Origin: Vitellaria paradoxa
Lineage: Eukaryota; Streptophyta; Magnoliopsida; Ericales; Sapotaceae
Length of the DNA: 64,000 nt
Assembly: GCA_019916065.1 (NCBI GenBank)
Contig: CM034239.1
Location: 41,742,663 to 41,806,662 of the forward strand
Direction of reading: 5' to 3'
The number at the start of each line of letters is the position of its first letter. Positions within the stretch are counted from its first letter, which is position 1. Made by a program: the position numbers and the translations under genes. The notes beneath the pieces are model-generated. The model saw only the letters and a program-made list of their open reading frames with translations, did no database searches and was not told the DNA's origin. Shown piece after piece: positions 13,101 through 23,359 of the stretch.

Positions 13101-14258
13101 TTTATTAAAAATTAATTTAATTTAATAAAATATTTAAATTAAACAAATCATTTCAGTATGTAATTTATTTATATTTATCAAAATATAATGTTAATTAATT
13201 TAATAAAATAAATTATTTTATTATTAGTAATTAATTCAATTTTAATAAGATAAATCATTGTAATAATATATTATTTATTAAAAATAACTTTAATTTAATA
13301 AAATATTTAAATAAAATAAATCATTTTAACAAGATACAACAAAAAATAAATCATTTCACATAAATATTACATCGAACCACATAAATCATTGTATACTTTG
13401 TATTTTATATTTTTATTTAATTACCCTTACCACCATCTATAATTTTCTACTTTCATGACCATATCAAACCAAAATATAGATTTTGCCACCAACATATTGT
13501 AATTACCTGCACAATCAAGCCTTTAGCTGACAAAGGTGATGAACTTGCAGATGGAGCCACAGTCAGCTTCCATTGCAATTCGACATGCATCAGATCTTGC
13601 AACATCCATCAAGTCGATATTGGCTTCTTTCTCACCACCGGTAGGCTGTGATTTTTGTTACGTTGAAGCATAGTTTTTGAACAAAAAAAAAAAAAAAACC
13701 ATCCGTTATTGTTATGTAATGTATTAGGTAATGTCTTTTGGAGAGTTCTAATTTCCGTTAAAATTCATACGTTGGATTAAATTTTAGTTATATTGTCTCC
13801 GTGACTCCTTTTGTCCGTTACACTATATCCGTTACTGTTACGTGGCATACGCCAACCGTTTTCGTTTTCATTATGTAAAATCATGTGCTAAAGTATTTTA
13901 CTCAGTCACTCTTGTTTGTGAACGTGAAAAATATTTCCAGACAGAAATTGTAATTCGTTGTGTTGATAGGATGGGAAGACAGTTTCAATGCTTTCAGAAT
14001 TAGCAGAGGTAGTTGCACAAGAGAAAGCCCTCTTGAAAGAGTTCTTGGAGCTTTCCCAGATCATTTCTACATTAGAGGTAAATTAAAGCTTACAGTTTGT
14101 GTTTGGAATAGGAAGTGATTTAATTCAAATCTCTGTCTGTTAATATTATTCTGCCATTATTTGAGCAGATTCAGGAAAGAAGCTTGAAGTGTAGTGTGAT
14201 TCAAATGAAACTGTGGCAACAAAAGCAGCAGCAGCATCAACACGAGATGGCTGCCTGA
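10131..14258 (+). CDS. QWRF motif-containing protein (microtubule-associated family)
   Basis: Six exons, all joined in phase 0: 10131-11123, 12192-12311, 12433-12549, 13551-13640, 13970-14077 and 14169-14258, giving 505 residues. The N-terminal two thirds is Ser/Arg/Pro-rich and low in complexity. The defining QWRF motif lies at residues 311-314 (11061-11072) within LHNRLAQWRFVNARAEAA. The short C-terminal exons form the predicted helical part (IYAWNNLTNLQ, SLEAWGDLEKQH). Known members bind microtubules (AUG8-type augmin subunit, QWRF1/2), and that role is inferred here. I chose ATG 10131. The same frame is open to an ATG at 9951, and a different-frame ATG at 10060 could be a uORF. Intron 3 carries a MITE and A/T-rich repeat. 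Confidence 0.88.
12800..13023. repeat. Tourist-like MITE in intron 3 of the QWRF gene
   Basis: A 224-bp unit from ggggtcgtttgat to actccaaacggagt, flanked by TAA at 12797-12799 and 13024-13026. The 3-bp TWA target duplication and gtttg/caaac ends fit the PIF/Harbinger MITE class. The A/T-rich stretch just after it (13080-13340) resembles the inner arms of the long inverted repeats at 964 and 40520. Confidence 0.6.
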
Positions 14259-14691
14259 CTTTAGAAATGGTGTATAGCCATAAAGTAGCTAGTACTTGGA
14301 ACTCTACAGAAAAACTCTGGCCATGATGAAGATCAAATACAGCAATTTTGATGAAGGCATGCAGAGATGCATCATTCTGCTATGGGGATTCTAATTTTCC
14401 TACTGAGTTTCCATTCGTTCAGCGCATTGAAAGAGGACATAAAGTTTTGAAAATGCTAATTTAGCAATATTTCATGTTAAATTAAGTTAAAATTGGCTTA
14501 TATATATAGTGCGCGTGCGCATGCCTGCTTGCATAAGATTAATTTTCTACATATTTCATATATATATATATATATATATCTCAATATGTTTTAACTAAAC
14601 TAAAGTATACTATCCTGGAGGATGTAATTAATATAGGATACGTACACGACACGGTACTTTAGATCTCATCAAACAAGTCATGGGAGAGACA
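14259..14691 (+). other. 3' flank of the QWRF gene
   Basis: Non-coding sequence after the stop codon, probably including the 3' UTR. It contains a (TA)n microsatellite near 14560-14580 and an alternating purine-pyrimidine run (gtgcgcgtgcgcatg) near 14511. Confidence 0.5.
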
Positions 14692-15700
14692 TTTTTTTTT
14701 GATAAGTAAAATTTATATTAAAAACATAAATATATACAAGTATCAAAGGCATACCTATCTTCTTTCCAATGGACAGGTCCAATAGACCACTTTCACTATA
14801 TAAGATGGTATTCAAATATAGTTTAAATAAGCAATATATAGATGCCATATGTTCTAAATAGAATCAAAAGGATTTATTATTAGTTTTCCGGTCTATTTCC
14901 TTCCTTTTTACATCAGACAATAACAGTTTGATAAATTATATGATTAGGATTTGGAGATCCACCACCAAAGGCAATGTAGTTCCTATGTCTCCACAAAAAA
15001 TATATAATAGCATTAAAGATAATTCTATAAGTTATATTCTCAGTAAAGAAAGATCTGAGATTAATAGTTGTCTACTCAACAAGTTGATTCCAAGAGGTAG
15101 CACAAAAGAATAACCTGAAATCAAAAGCAAAACTATCTAAACTCTGTAAGCAAACTTACACTATACAAAAAGATGGTCCATGTTTTCAATATTATCACCA
15201 TAGCAATCGCACTTCATGTCATTCCTACTATCAATAGTCATAAGTTTATTTTAAGTGTTCAGTCTTCCTCGAATTGCCATCCACAAAATGAAACTATGAT
15301 TTGGAATGGACCTTTATACTTCATCAGGAAACTCCATGAAAAGAGAGGACCCGTGATTCTTAAAGCTTCCCATGCAAATTTAGTAAAAAATTTACCCATT
15401 GGGTTTAAAATCCAAACAATTTGATCATCTTGGGAAGAATTTGGAGGAGGCATACTCTCAGTTTTTTTTTTTTTTTTAATTACCAAAAAAAAGGGAGAAC
15501 CGAGAATCATACCATAAAGAAGCAAGATTATCTTTCCCTCTTTTATATCTGATAAAGAACTTAGCAGAATCCCCAAGCTGTAGAATTTTTCTCCATATCC
15601 AAGAACAATTGTTAGGGATTTGAATAGAGTGGAAACTTCTGCCTCTTAATAGATTAGAATGAGTTCAATTTACCTGAGAGCTGCTGCTATAATGTTTAAG
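14692..15700 (-). mobile_element. 3' fragment of an L1-type LINE, degenerate
   Basis: On the minus strand, 15259-15576 encodes a stretch with VWILNPMGKFFTKFAWEALR. This is the hallmark of the zinc-binding domain that follows reverse transcriptase in plant LINEs (zf-RVT). Further along (about 15200 down to 14920) broken frames give ENMDHLFV and CKFAYRV, the next part of that domain. A T10 run at 14692-14701 would be the poly(A) tail of a minus-strand insertion. The 5' end near 15700 is approximate. Stops and gaps show it is dead. Confidence 0.7.
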
Positions 15701-16518
15701 TGAAACTTTCTAAATACATCTCATAATTGCTGCAATGTTCCGTTCCTTCACTTTTTTGATTCCCAATTCATTTTTCTCAACTGGTAGAGTAAGTTATGTC
15801 ATACAACTTTAACTCCCGTTGCCTTCATATCAGTGCAACTCTATAAAAATTTTCTAAACTTCTGTTTAATGAGATGAGAAATAGCTAACAGTATTATAAA
15901 ATAAGAGTTCCAATTCGATTGCCGACTAAAAAAGGATTGAGTTAATAAGTCGAACCCTTCCTGCATAAGAAAGGAGCTTGTAAGTCCAACCTTGAATTCA
16001 AATTCCAGAATAAGGAGGGAAAGTTGATGAAAAAAAAAAAAATAATAATCTTGCAATGGTTAGCTGTCGACCAAGCATGAATTCAAAACATGGAATTCCA
16101 TCTGTTGCTCGTGAAAACGTATTGTGCTCTTCATGTTCCATTTGACACCTTTTTTATTTTCTTTTTTTGATGCATGGGCAGATTGTAAGCAGGTTAGTTC
16201 TTTCCATATTCATATTTTTTAGTTCAATTAAGGAAGGTGAAAACACAGCCATAAAGAACAAGAACCCGTGATCTAGTAAGCAATTTCAAAGGGTGAAAAG
16301 CTTAGTCAATAAGACCGCATATATGTTGAATTAATTGCTCCCTTCATTAGCCACTAATTACATAGTCTATACAGGGTTAAGATTTGAAGATTAATTAGCA
16401 CATTTTTAAAATTTGTTTGTATTTAGAATATTTTTTTATTATTATTCTCAATCTTCTTGATATTTATTTATAATTTTTTTATGATGAAATTTCAGTTAAA
16501 TTGCGCTGGTTGTCTTAA
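15701..16518. other. Intergenic DNA, no gene recognised
   Basis: Mixed A/T-rich sequence with short frames only. The LINE may extend further into it in unrecognisable form. Confidence 0.5.
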
Positions 16519-16774
16519 GGCTCTGTTCGAAAAATCACCTGATAGTTTTTTATTCAATTTTATGACTTTTTCTAAATTTATCAAAATTATCCTATTATAT
16601 TTTAGACTTTCTTTTTTTAAATTATGAAGCATATATATGTTAAATGAACAAAAAAAACTAAAAAAACTAGCTAACAAAGCTAGCATTTTTCTCTTCTCGA
16701 TCAGATGGGAAAAAAAGCTAGATACTATTATTGTTTCTTTTGTTTTTTTTTTTTTTTCCCTTCCAAACTAAGCC
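16519..16774. repeat. Tourist-like MITE, family F
   Basis: Runs from ggctctgttcg to ccaaactaagcc. It is flanked by TAA/TTA trinucleotides (cttaa on the left, tta at 16775-16777 on the right). A second family F copy starts right after that TTA. Confidence 0.55.
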
Positions 16775-16777
16775 TTA

Positions 16778-17013
16778 GGGCTTTTAGTCTTTTTCTAAGA
16801 TTACCAAAATTATCTTATTACATTTTTAGATTCTTTCAAATTATAAATGGCAAATCAAATTAATAAAAAATTAAAAAGTTAATAGTTAAAAGATGACTTT
16901 TTTCTTTTTCTAAACGTAAGAAGAAGAAAAAATCTAATTTTTTTAGTAGTCAACTAAAAAATTAGTAGCCAAAAATTTAGCAAAAAATTAATTTTCTCTA
17001 GCCAAACTCACCC
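16778..17013. repeat. Second family F MITE, sharing a TTA with the first
   Basis: Runs from gggcttttagtc to ccaaactcaccc, with TTA at 16775-16777 and 17014-17016. Its inverse complement resembles the element in the intron of the second formiminotransferase gene (about 43625-43913), including ttagtagcc and aaattttttagttg-type blocks. Confidence 0.6.
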
Positions 17014-17457
17014 TTAATCCAAAAGATACATAATTGTGCATGACCAATGACCAAGTCAATCCCATTTCAGAATCGGTATTTTCCATCAAAGATTAATATA
17101 GCATTGGGAAAAAAATTAAGGAAAATAGCACCCATAATTTTCTCCCCATTTAACTACTGGCCTCAAAAGTTATTTTCTTTGTCCCCAATATCAAATATTT
17201 CCGGTAAAGCCTCCAAATAATTCATCTAATTCACCTAATAATATTATGAGCTCATTTCATTTCTTGACGAGGGCTTTGCTTTGTCCCCCTTCTGATCTTC
17301 CCCCTCCAACATACCACCAATTAAAACAGTACTGAGAAGGAGGGAAGGAAGGAAGGTAGGAAGGTTTGGACAAAGCAAAGCCTAATTCATCCATATACAA
17401 ATAAAGTAAAATTAATTAAAAGGGTGTCAGTTTGTAGAAGAACAAAAATCTGCCAAG
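17014..17457 (+). promoter_or_regulatory. Probable promoter and 5' leader of the syntaxin gene
   Basis: 444 bp between the MITE pair and the syntaxin ATG. It includes a pyrimidine-rich block near 17275-17310 and a gaagg-rich run near 17336-17365. I see no unambiguous TATA box, so the assignment is positional. Confidence 0.4.
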
Positions 17458-19415
17458 ATGAATGATCTTTTCTCGGGTTCGTTCAAGCAGTACCAGGACC
17501 TGAAGCGCCAGATTCACGTCGATGACATCGAGGCCGGCCGCTCAACGGCAGACAGTGAGACCGTCGATCTCGACAAGTTCTTCGAGGACGTGGACAAGGT
17601 GAAGGGAGACATGCAGGAGGTGGAGAAGCTCTACAGGAGGTTGCAGGAATCGAACGAGGAGTGCAAGAAAGCCCACAGCGCCAAAACGATGAAAGAGGTC
17701 CGTTCCAGGATGGACACGGACGTCGCGCAAGTCTTGAAAAAGGTGAAGCTCATCAAGGGCAAGCTCGAGGCCCTGGAACGTTCCAACGCCGCTCACCGGA
17801 GCCTTCCGGGGTGCGGCCCGGGCTCGTCGGCGGACCGGACGAGGACCTCCGTGGTCAGCGGGCTGGGGAAAAAGCTGAAGGTTATGATGGACGACTTTCA
17901 GGCATTGAGGGGAAGAATCAACGATGAGTATAGGGAGACGGTTGAGAGAAGGTATTTTAAGATTTACAATAAAGACGTAAATGAAATTAAGAATATCAAC
18001 TAATATGTTTAATTAAGCGAAAACGTATCCGTTTGTTATATGATATTCGAATGTGAACGAAAAGGGCCTCTAAAATCAAGATTAATTTTATTGGTTATGA
18101 ACCTTTTTTTCTATTTCATAATTCTTATGATAGTTTTTTATGGGTAAATAGTAAATACCATCTGCTTATAGCAAAGAGGCGCTCTGACCGCGTAAGGCCA
18201 CGGACTAACCAAGCCGGTTGAACCAATCAATTTTGCAGCCTTCGTTTAAGGCATCCATAGACCGGCTCTCCACTGGCCATTTGGACGACGCTGGAACCGG
18301 CGAAGTCGATTACACCGGAACCGAAAAGGAGGTCGCCGTTGGACCGGAACGCACTAGTCCAACCGCCGGCAAACCAAAACCAGCGGGAGACGATTAGGTA
18401 GACGAAGCTGGTTAAGAAGGAGGAGCAGATGAGGTAGGCAATGAATTGGGTCCGCTCGGTGATGGAGTCACTTGTGATGCCAGTGGCTGCGACGGCAAAC
18501 ACCCATTGGTAGACGAAGAAGATGTAGACGGCGATGGGATCCCTTTTAGGCTGAAGGAGTAGTGGCCGATGAAGTCGTTGGAAGAGGAGACAAAGGCAAA
18601 GAGGTAGTAGGAGAGGCCACTGGCGGCGGCGTCGAGGACTTTGATGAGCACTCTTCGCCTAGCAGCCAAAAAAAAAAATAGAAGAGTCGAACGACGTCGT
18701 TTTAACCCGACTTCAGCAACAGAAGTCACCCCTGACTGCAGCCCCCCGCCCTATTTATATTACTATTTTAGTCTTTCTTATAAAAGACTAACAATTAGTA
18801 TTTAGACTTACATTATTAACTGTTCAATTAGATAATATATTTAATAGGTGTACAAAAATTTAATTCATATGAAATTTTTTTTTTTGGAGAGTCTATTCTG
18901 TGTGTCTAAATTAGTTCAATCCATTTTATTAAAATTAAAATTTAATAAACGTGTATACTTAATTTAAAGAACATGCTTACAGGTATTTCACGATTACGGG
19001 AGAGAAGGCGAACGAGGAGCTGATTGAGAACTTGATATCAAGCGGGGAGAGCGAGAGCTTCCTCCAGAAGGCGATTCAGGAGCAAGGGCGGGGTCAGATT
19101 ATGGACACCATTTCGGAGATCCAAGAGCGGCACGACGCGGTGAAGGAGATCGAGAGGAATTTGGTAGAGCTGCACCAGGTGTTCTTGGACATGGCGGCGC
19201 TGGTGGAGGCTCAGGGGCAGCACCTCAACGACATCGAGTCTCACGTGGCCCACGCTAGCTCTTTCGTTAGACGGGGGACGCATCAGCTCCAGGAGGCGAG
19301 GGAGCACCAGAAGAGTTCCCGGAAATGGACTTGCCTTGCCGTCCTACTCGGCGCTTGTTTGCTCGTCATCATTCTTTTCCCGGTTTTGTCCTCTCTTTTG
19401 GTCCGTGTATTGTAG
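17458..19415 (+). CDS. SYP12-type plasma-membrane syntaxin (Qa-SNARE, SYP124-like)
   Basis: Two exons, 17458-17951 and 18983-19415, join within an Arg codon (AG|G) to give 308 residues. It opens [16 protein letters not shown], as in SYP121-125 proteins. The Habc region spans about residues 30-155, with the family signature [20 protein letters not shown]. The Qa-SNARE helix covers about 207-272 with the zero-layer Gln at residue 242. A C-terminal anchor follows at about 280-304. It should sit in the plasma membrane and drive vesicle fusion with SNAP33- and VAMP72-type partners (family knowledge). The SYP123-125 clade is often pollen or root-hair expressed; I infer SYP124-like from sequence wording only. 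The intron holds an antisense AMT fragment. Confidence 0.95.
18225..18645 (-). pseudogene. Ammonium transporter (AMT1-type) gene fragment in the syntaxin intron
   Basis: Read on the minus strand, the sequence gives [32 protein letters not shown], then in another frame [20 protein letters not shown] and [16 protein letters not shown]. These follow the order of a central AMT1 segment of about 140 residues. Frame changes near 18500-18560 and again near 18270, and the lack of both ends, show it is dead. It is far more G/C-rich than the rest of the intron. How it arrived (retroposition, transposon capture or other duplication) is not visible: I see no TIRs, poly(A) or target duplication. Confidence 0.8.
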
Positions 19416-19998
19416 GGAAATTAATTGAAAATTAATTTTGACTGTCCTTAGTCTTTTTAATGGAGATTTAGGGAATTAATGTCACCAAGGGAAAGGATCT
19501 GGCCTTTACATGTATCAATTTTGCTTACAAGCTGCTTAAATTCAATGTTTGCATCTCATATATATAAAGTTTATTCAAAGGGTAAGGATGGCATAACAGT
19601 AAAGTTACTTCTACCGTACTTTTATTTCGCACTATTCATTACTCACATTTTTATCGTTAATTTTCAAATAAAATATAATATCTTACAGTTATGATAATTT
19701 TAAATGAAATACATCTGTTATTACTTGTAATTACAAATACAAAATAGACGAGTGGTATCTTGTGCGGGACAAAAGAACAGTAAGAGTAGAACTTTTAATT
19801 GACGTAATCTAAAATTTAAATTGTGAGAAATGGATTGCAATGAGTGAATGCAATATGAATACAACATATAATCTTAATTAAAATATTAAAACACAACACA
19901 ATAAAATATATATAACAAATAAATATATATACATAATAGAGAGTGTCGCCGAAACACATGCCAAGCATCCACATGTTTAGCCTTTGAACACATCTATA
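19416..19998 (+). other. 3' flank of the syntaxin gene
   Basis: Probable 3' UTR followed by A/T-rich DNA up to the MITE. No other feature seen. Confidence 0.5.
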
Positions 19999-20303
19999 GG
20001 CTATGTTTGGTATAATAAAAAAAAATAAATTGAGATAAAATGTAATTTGGGGTTAATTTTGGCACCTTTGTTTATTTGAATAGTAGCAAACCGTGGGAAC
20101 GATTTTTCAAATTCGTTCCCACAGATTTAAAAAAATTCACATAAAATAACGACAATAGTATTTGTTTGAAAGCTTTCAACGTGAAGAATATGATTGTCAA
20201 AAAAATTTATGCATTCGGTTAACCTCTTTTTGGATTTTTTGTTTTTTTTAGCTTAATATTAAAATTTTTTGAAATTAGTAGTGGCAAAAATTTGAGTGAT
20301 TTA

Positions 20304-20613
20304 TGTGAGGGACTGCGAGAGACCTGCCTGTGAGGGAATCTGCATTCGAGAGAGTGAAGCAAGAGGTGAAACAGAGAAGTAATGATTTCCATCCCACATC
20401 GCTTGGGTTTTGTGGAAGGAAGTGGCATATATGTAATATTCGATATCAATATAGTACAACGCGTTTTAAAGCCGTGAGAGCACTGAATTCAGTGGGAACT
20501 CCAGAATTAAGCGTGCTCCAGTAGAGGCAGTACCAGGATGGGTGACCTCCTGAGAAGCAGCTTATCAAACCTAAAGCGGACAATATTGTACTATATAGAT
20601 ACGGGTCGTTACA
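20304..20613 (+). repeat. 5' LTR of Cassandra
   Basis: Begins tgtgagggac and ends gtcgttaca. It carries an extra gagggactgcgaga-like duplication at its start compared with the 3' LTR, and contains the 5S-like region at 20474-20557. Confidence 0.9.
20474..20557 (+). promoter_or_regulatory. 5S rRNA-derived block with pol III internal promoter (5' LTR)
   Basis: The sequence follows plant 5S rRNA from the middle onward. It includes the A-box-like gaattaagcgtgct (20504-20517) and the C-box aggatgggtgacctcc (20535-20550), which matches the 5S consensus. Known Cassandra elements are transcribed by RNA polymerase III from this block; activity here is inferred. Confidence 0.85.
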
Positions 20614-20615
20614 AA

Positions 20616-20627
20616 TGGTATCAGAGC
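20616..20627 (+). other. Cassandra primer binding site
   Basis: tggtatcagagc, two bases after the 5' LTR, complementary to the initiator Met tRNA 3' end. It is identical to the copia site at 4753. Confidence 0.88.
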
Positions 20628-20747
20628 TAATACCCAACCGAAAGCGTAGGATCACGCGTATGGGGGACCTGCTTGTTAGGGACTCTGCCTACGGGAGAGT
20701 GAAATAGGGGGCCACGCGGGGACGCATGCCTTGTAAGGGGGGAGGAT

Positions 20748-21053
20748 TGTGATGGACCTGCCTGTAAGAGACTCTGCCTACGGAAGAGTGAAGCAGGAGG
20801 TGAATCAAAGAAGTAATGCTTTTCATTCCACATCGCCTGGGTCGTGGCAGGAAGTGACATATATGTAATATTCAATATTAATATAGTACAACGCGTTTTA
20901 AAGTCGTGAGAGTACTGGATTCAGTGGAAATTTCAAGGTTAAGTATGTTCCAATGGAGGCAGTACTAGGATGGGTGACCTCCTAGGAAGGAGCTTACCAA
21001 GCCTAAAGTGGCAAAGCGGACAATATTGCATTATATAGATGCAGGTCGTTACA
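20748..21053 (+). repeat. 3' LTR of Cassandra
   Basis: Begins tgtgatggac and ends gtcgttaca. Its 5S-like block (20906-20990) keeps the C-box at 20967-20982 unchanged, but its A-box region (ggttaagtatgtt) is altered relative to the 5' LTR. Confidence 0.9.
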
Positions 21054-21114
21054 AATTATAAAGGTGTTAGAGATTTATTTTGTTTTATAGAATTAGTTAG
21101 TGCCCAACGCACAC

Positions 21115-21844
21115 ATAATGGCAAACAGAGTTGCTTACTCCCATCGTACTTTAGCCCACGTTCTGTCGCCATTGCCCACTTTGGAACTTGGTTTGATCAC
21201 TTGGAGCGACAAACATGAACCTCGATCTACATCCATAAATACTAAACAACGTAGGGGAAAGAGGTTAGACATTTTTACTTTGCCAATATACTATCTCTTT
21301 ACTTTCTTAAGCTATTTTCTTCTCAACCAATTCTAATTCTATCATCAAAGGGTATTCCGCTACATCCCACTCGACTAACAATCCTTTTCGGGTTTCAAGT
21401 AAGGGAGGCAGATGTTACGACGCAATCTTATTTGTCACTTTACCAACAAGCAACTATTGCTCACCAAGAGTGTTGATTGGACAACTCAGTAAGAATAGTT
21501 GTTGGATTTTTGACACTCCACGTAATAAAACAACTTTTTTTTTAATTTCATATTCAAAATATATTTATTTTTTATTTATATCTATTTGAGAAAATTTTAT
21601 TATAGTCAAATTAGAAAATTTTAATTTTTTCTATAATATTAATATTTTAATCACATAAATAAAGCAAAAGATTTTATTTCATTAATTGAGGATTATCTGC
21701 TAATCAAACGGACTCAGGGCTTTGGAATAAAACGACACCGTTTTATTGGTACTTAATTTTGTATCCTCATTCTAGCCCGTTTCCATTCCTCTCTCTCTCT
21801 CTCTCCTCTGGTTTTGGATCTCAGTTTATCAACGAGCTCAAGCC
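21115..21844. other. Intergenic DNA and probable 5' leader of the next exon
   Basis: 21115-21480 is unassigned and could be degraded LTR-type sequence. 21722-21844 has aaaacgacaccgtttta and a (CT)n tract just before the ATG, as in plant promoters and leaders. Confidence 0.4.
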
Positions 21845-21968
21845 ATGGCTTCTTCGTGGGCCGCGAAGGCAGCTCGTCAGGATGCAATTGTTGCTCGGCT
21901 CCCCTCTTCGAAGGCAGCAGCTCAAGCCGCGAGCCTTATCCGGCGTCGTGGCCTTGCTGGCGCCGCAG
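21845..21968 (+). CDS. Orphan first exon of a small mitochondrial protein (NDUFB11/ESSS-like presequence)
   Basis: The ATG at 21845 follows a CT-rich leader. The exon encodes a 41-residue Ala/Arg-rich presequence ending LIRRRGLAGAA, then an AG|GTAAAT donor. Plant complex I ESSS-type subunits have a similar presequence with the GLAGAA junction (recalled, not searched). The expected second exon is absent from 21969 to 25300. A good acceptor (tttctttgtag, ending 23168) would add only about 12 codons before a stop, giving a roughly 53-residue product. It could be a truncated duplicate or a short new gene. Confidence 0.45.
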
Positions 21969-23359
21969 GTAAATCTCCTCCCCCATCCTTTCTTATCTAA
22001 ATCTTGATGGAACCTTCAATCCATTATATCTTTTGATTGTGTACCGTTATGTTTATATTTAAGGATACATGTATATTTGTGTATATGAATATTTATATTT
22101 GTATATATATTGTGTGGCAATGGGGGATTTATTTACACATTTTGTTCTGTGCATATGCACTGTAGACTGACTTGTCACTGTACGTGTAAGTGCTTGTTTT
22201 TATAGTTGATGATCGGTAAGACTTTAATTGGAGACGCTGGTTTTCTTGACGAGTTTAACGCACTGTTTGGATGGAGGCGATAGGAAGTGAAAGGAGGTGT
22301 AAGTAAAAAGCTAGAGGGAGGGAAGGATAAGGGGAAGGGGGAGATTGTGTTTCTTTTATTGTTTGGTGAGACAATTGTTAGTCAAGACTCAAGAGGAAAA
22401 GGGATGACACTTTCCTTTCTCATGTTTGGATAGTGAATTATTGTGAAGGGATGGTAGGTGAAGTAACAAAATAAGTAATTCTGTAAATAAATTTATAATC
22501 GTTTTCTATGGATGTACTTGGTATTGATTAAAAATAGTTTAAAACAAACACTTATCTTCAATTCCATTCTCATTGCTCCCAATTCTAGAGGGTAAGAAAA
22601 TTGCTCAAATTATGACCCCCTTGCCCTTTAAAATCCCTCCACACACTTCCCCTTTCCCCCTTATAACAATCCTAGTGACTCTTCCCCTCCTTGTCCGTTG
22701 GTTTGCCGTGAAAACCCTCAATCCAAATTTATGGTAATGGTAGAAGCTGAGGAAAGAAAAAAAAAAAAATGAAAGTCAATGGTAAAGATGGTAGAAGCTT
22801 AAAGTTGGGGTTTTGGTGTAGCAAGGAGGGAAATCTTCAACTGAGGACTAAAATTGTGTAAAACTAAGAAGGAAAACCATCAATCTCATTTCCATAAATT
22901 GTACATTATGCAAAAACGATTCTTACCACTGCAATTTTTAAAAATCCCCATTTCTCCTGTTTGATAGGATGGATAATCTCCATAATGCATCAAGCATTAA
23001 AGCAATGCATATAATAAGGGTAGATGGGACTGTATTGGTTGTGTGCCTCAATATTGCGTGTACCCGATGCCTATAAGTATGTCAGGGGAGAGCTGTGAGC
23101 GTGTTTCCTCCTTCCCTTCGAATTTTGTGTTGACAAATATGCTTACTTTTTTGTGACTTTCTTTGTAGGAATATTGGTTCATGTGAAGGTGCAATTAAGA
23201 TGAATCTCTATTAAAATTATTTTTATAGTGTTCCAATTTCCAATGAAGTCCAAATAAAAACCCCTTTTCCTATAATTACCAAATTAATAATTTATTCAAT
23301 TGTGCCACGCATAATGAGATTTATGTATTATAATGTACCATTGAGGTGAATTGTACAAC
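21969..23359. other. Intron-like or intergenic DNA after the orphan exon
   Basis: Contains a weak inverted-repeat patch (about 22258-22715) with gtttggatggagg at the left and a loosely complementary right side, possibly a degraded DNA transposon. No coding sequence recognised. Confidence 0.4.

Larger units (their letters stand above)
20304..21053 (+). mobile_element. Cassandra TRIM retrotransposon (5S rRNA-derived LTRs)
   Basis: A 750-bp non-coding element with two LTRs (20304-20613 and 20748-21053), each containing a 5S rRNA-like block. The internal part is only about 134 bp, with a Met-tRNA primer site at 20616 and a purine tract (aaggggggaggat) before the 3' LTR. This is the known Cassandra architecture. 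Flanks attta and aatta are near-duplicates. The LTRs differ at many sites and by indels, so it is an old insertion. The internal region also has a partial LTR-start copy (about 20667-20708). Confidence 0.93.
19999..21114. repeat. Family C MITE interrupted by a Cassandra element
   Basis: The left part (19999-20303) starts ggctatgtttgg and follows the intact copy at 59693-60050 closely, including gggaacgattttt and aaaattcacataaaata. The match breaks at 20303 after gtgattta and resumes at 21054 with agagatttattttgttt. The right end near 21114 (caacgcacac) is degenerate. The gap is exactly the Cassandra TRIM. Confidence 0.8.

Noticed and set aside
20474..20990. 5S rRNA genes
   Set aside because: Only partial 5S-like blocks within the LTRs of a Cassandra element, not complete 5S genes.
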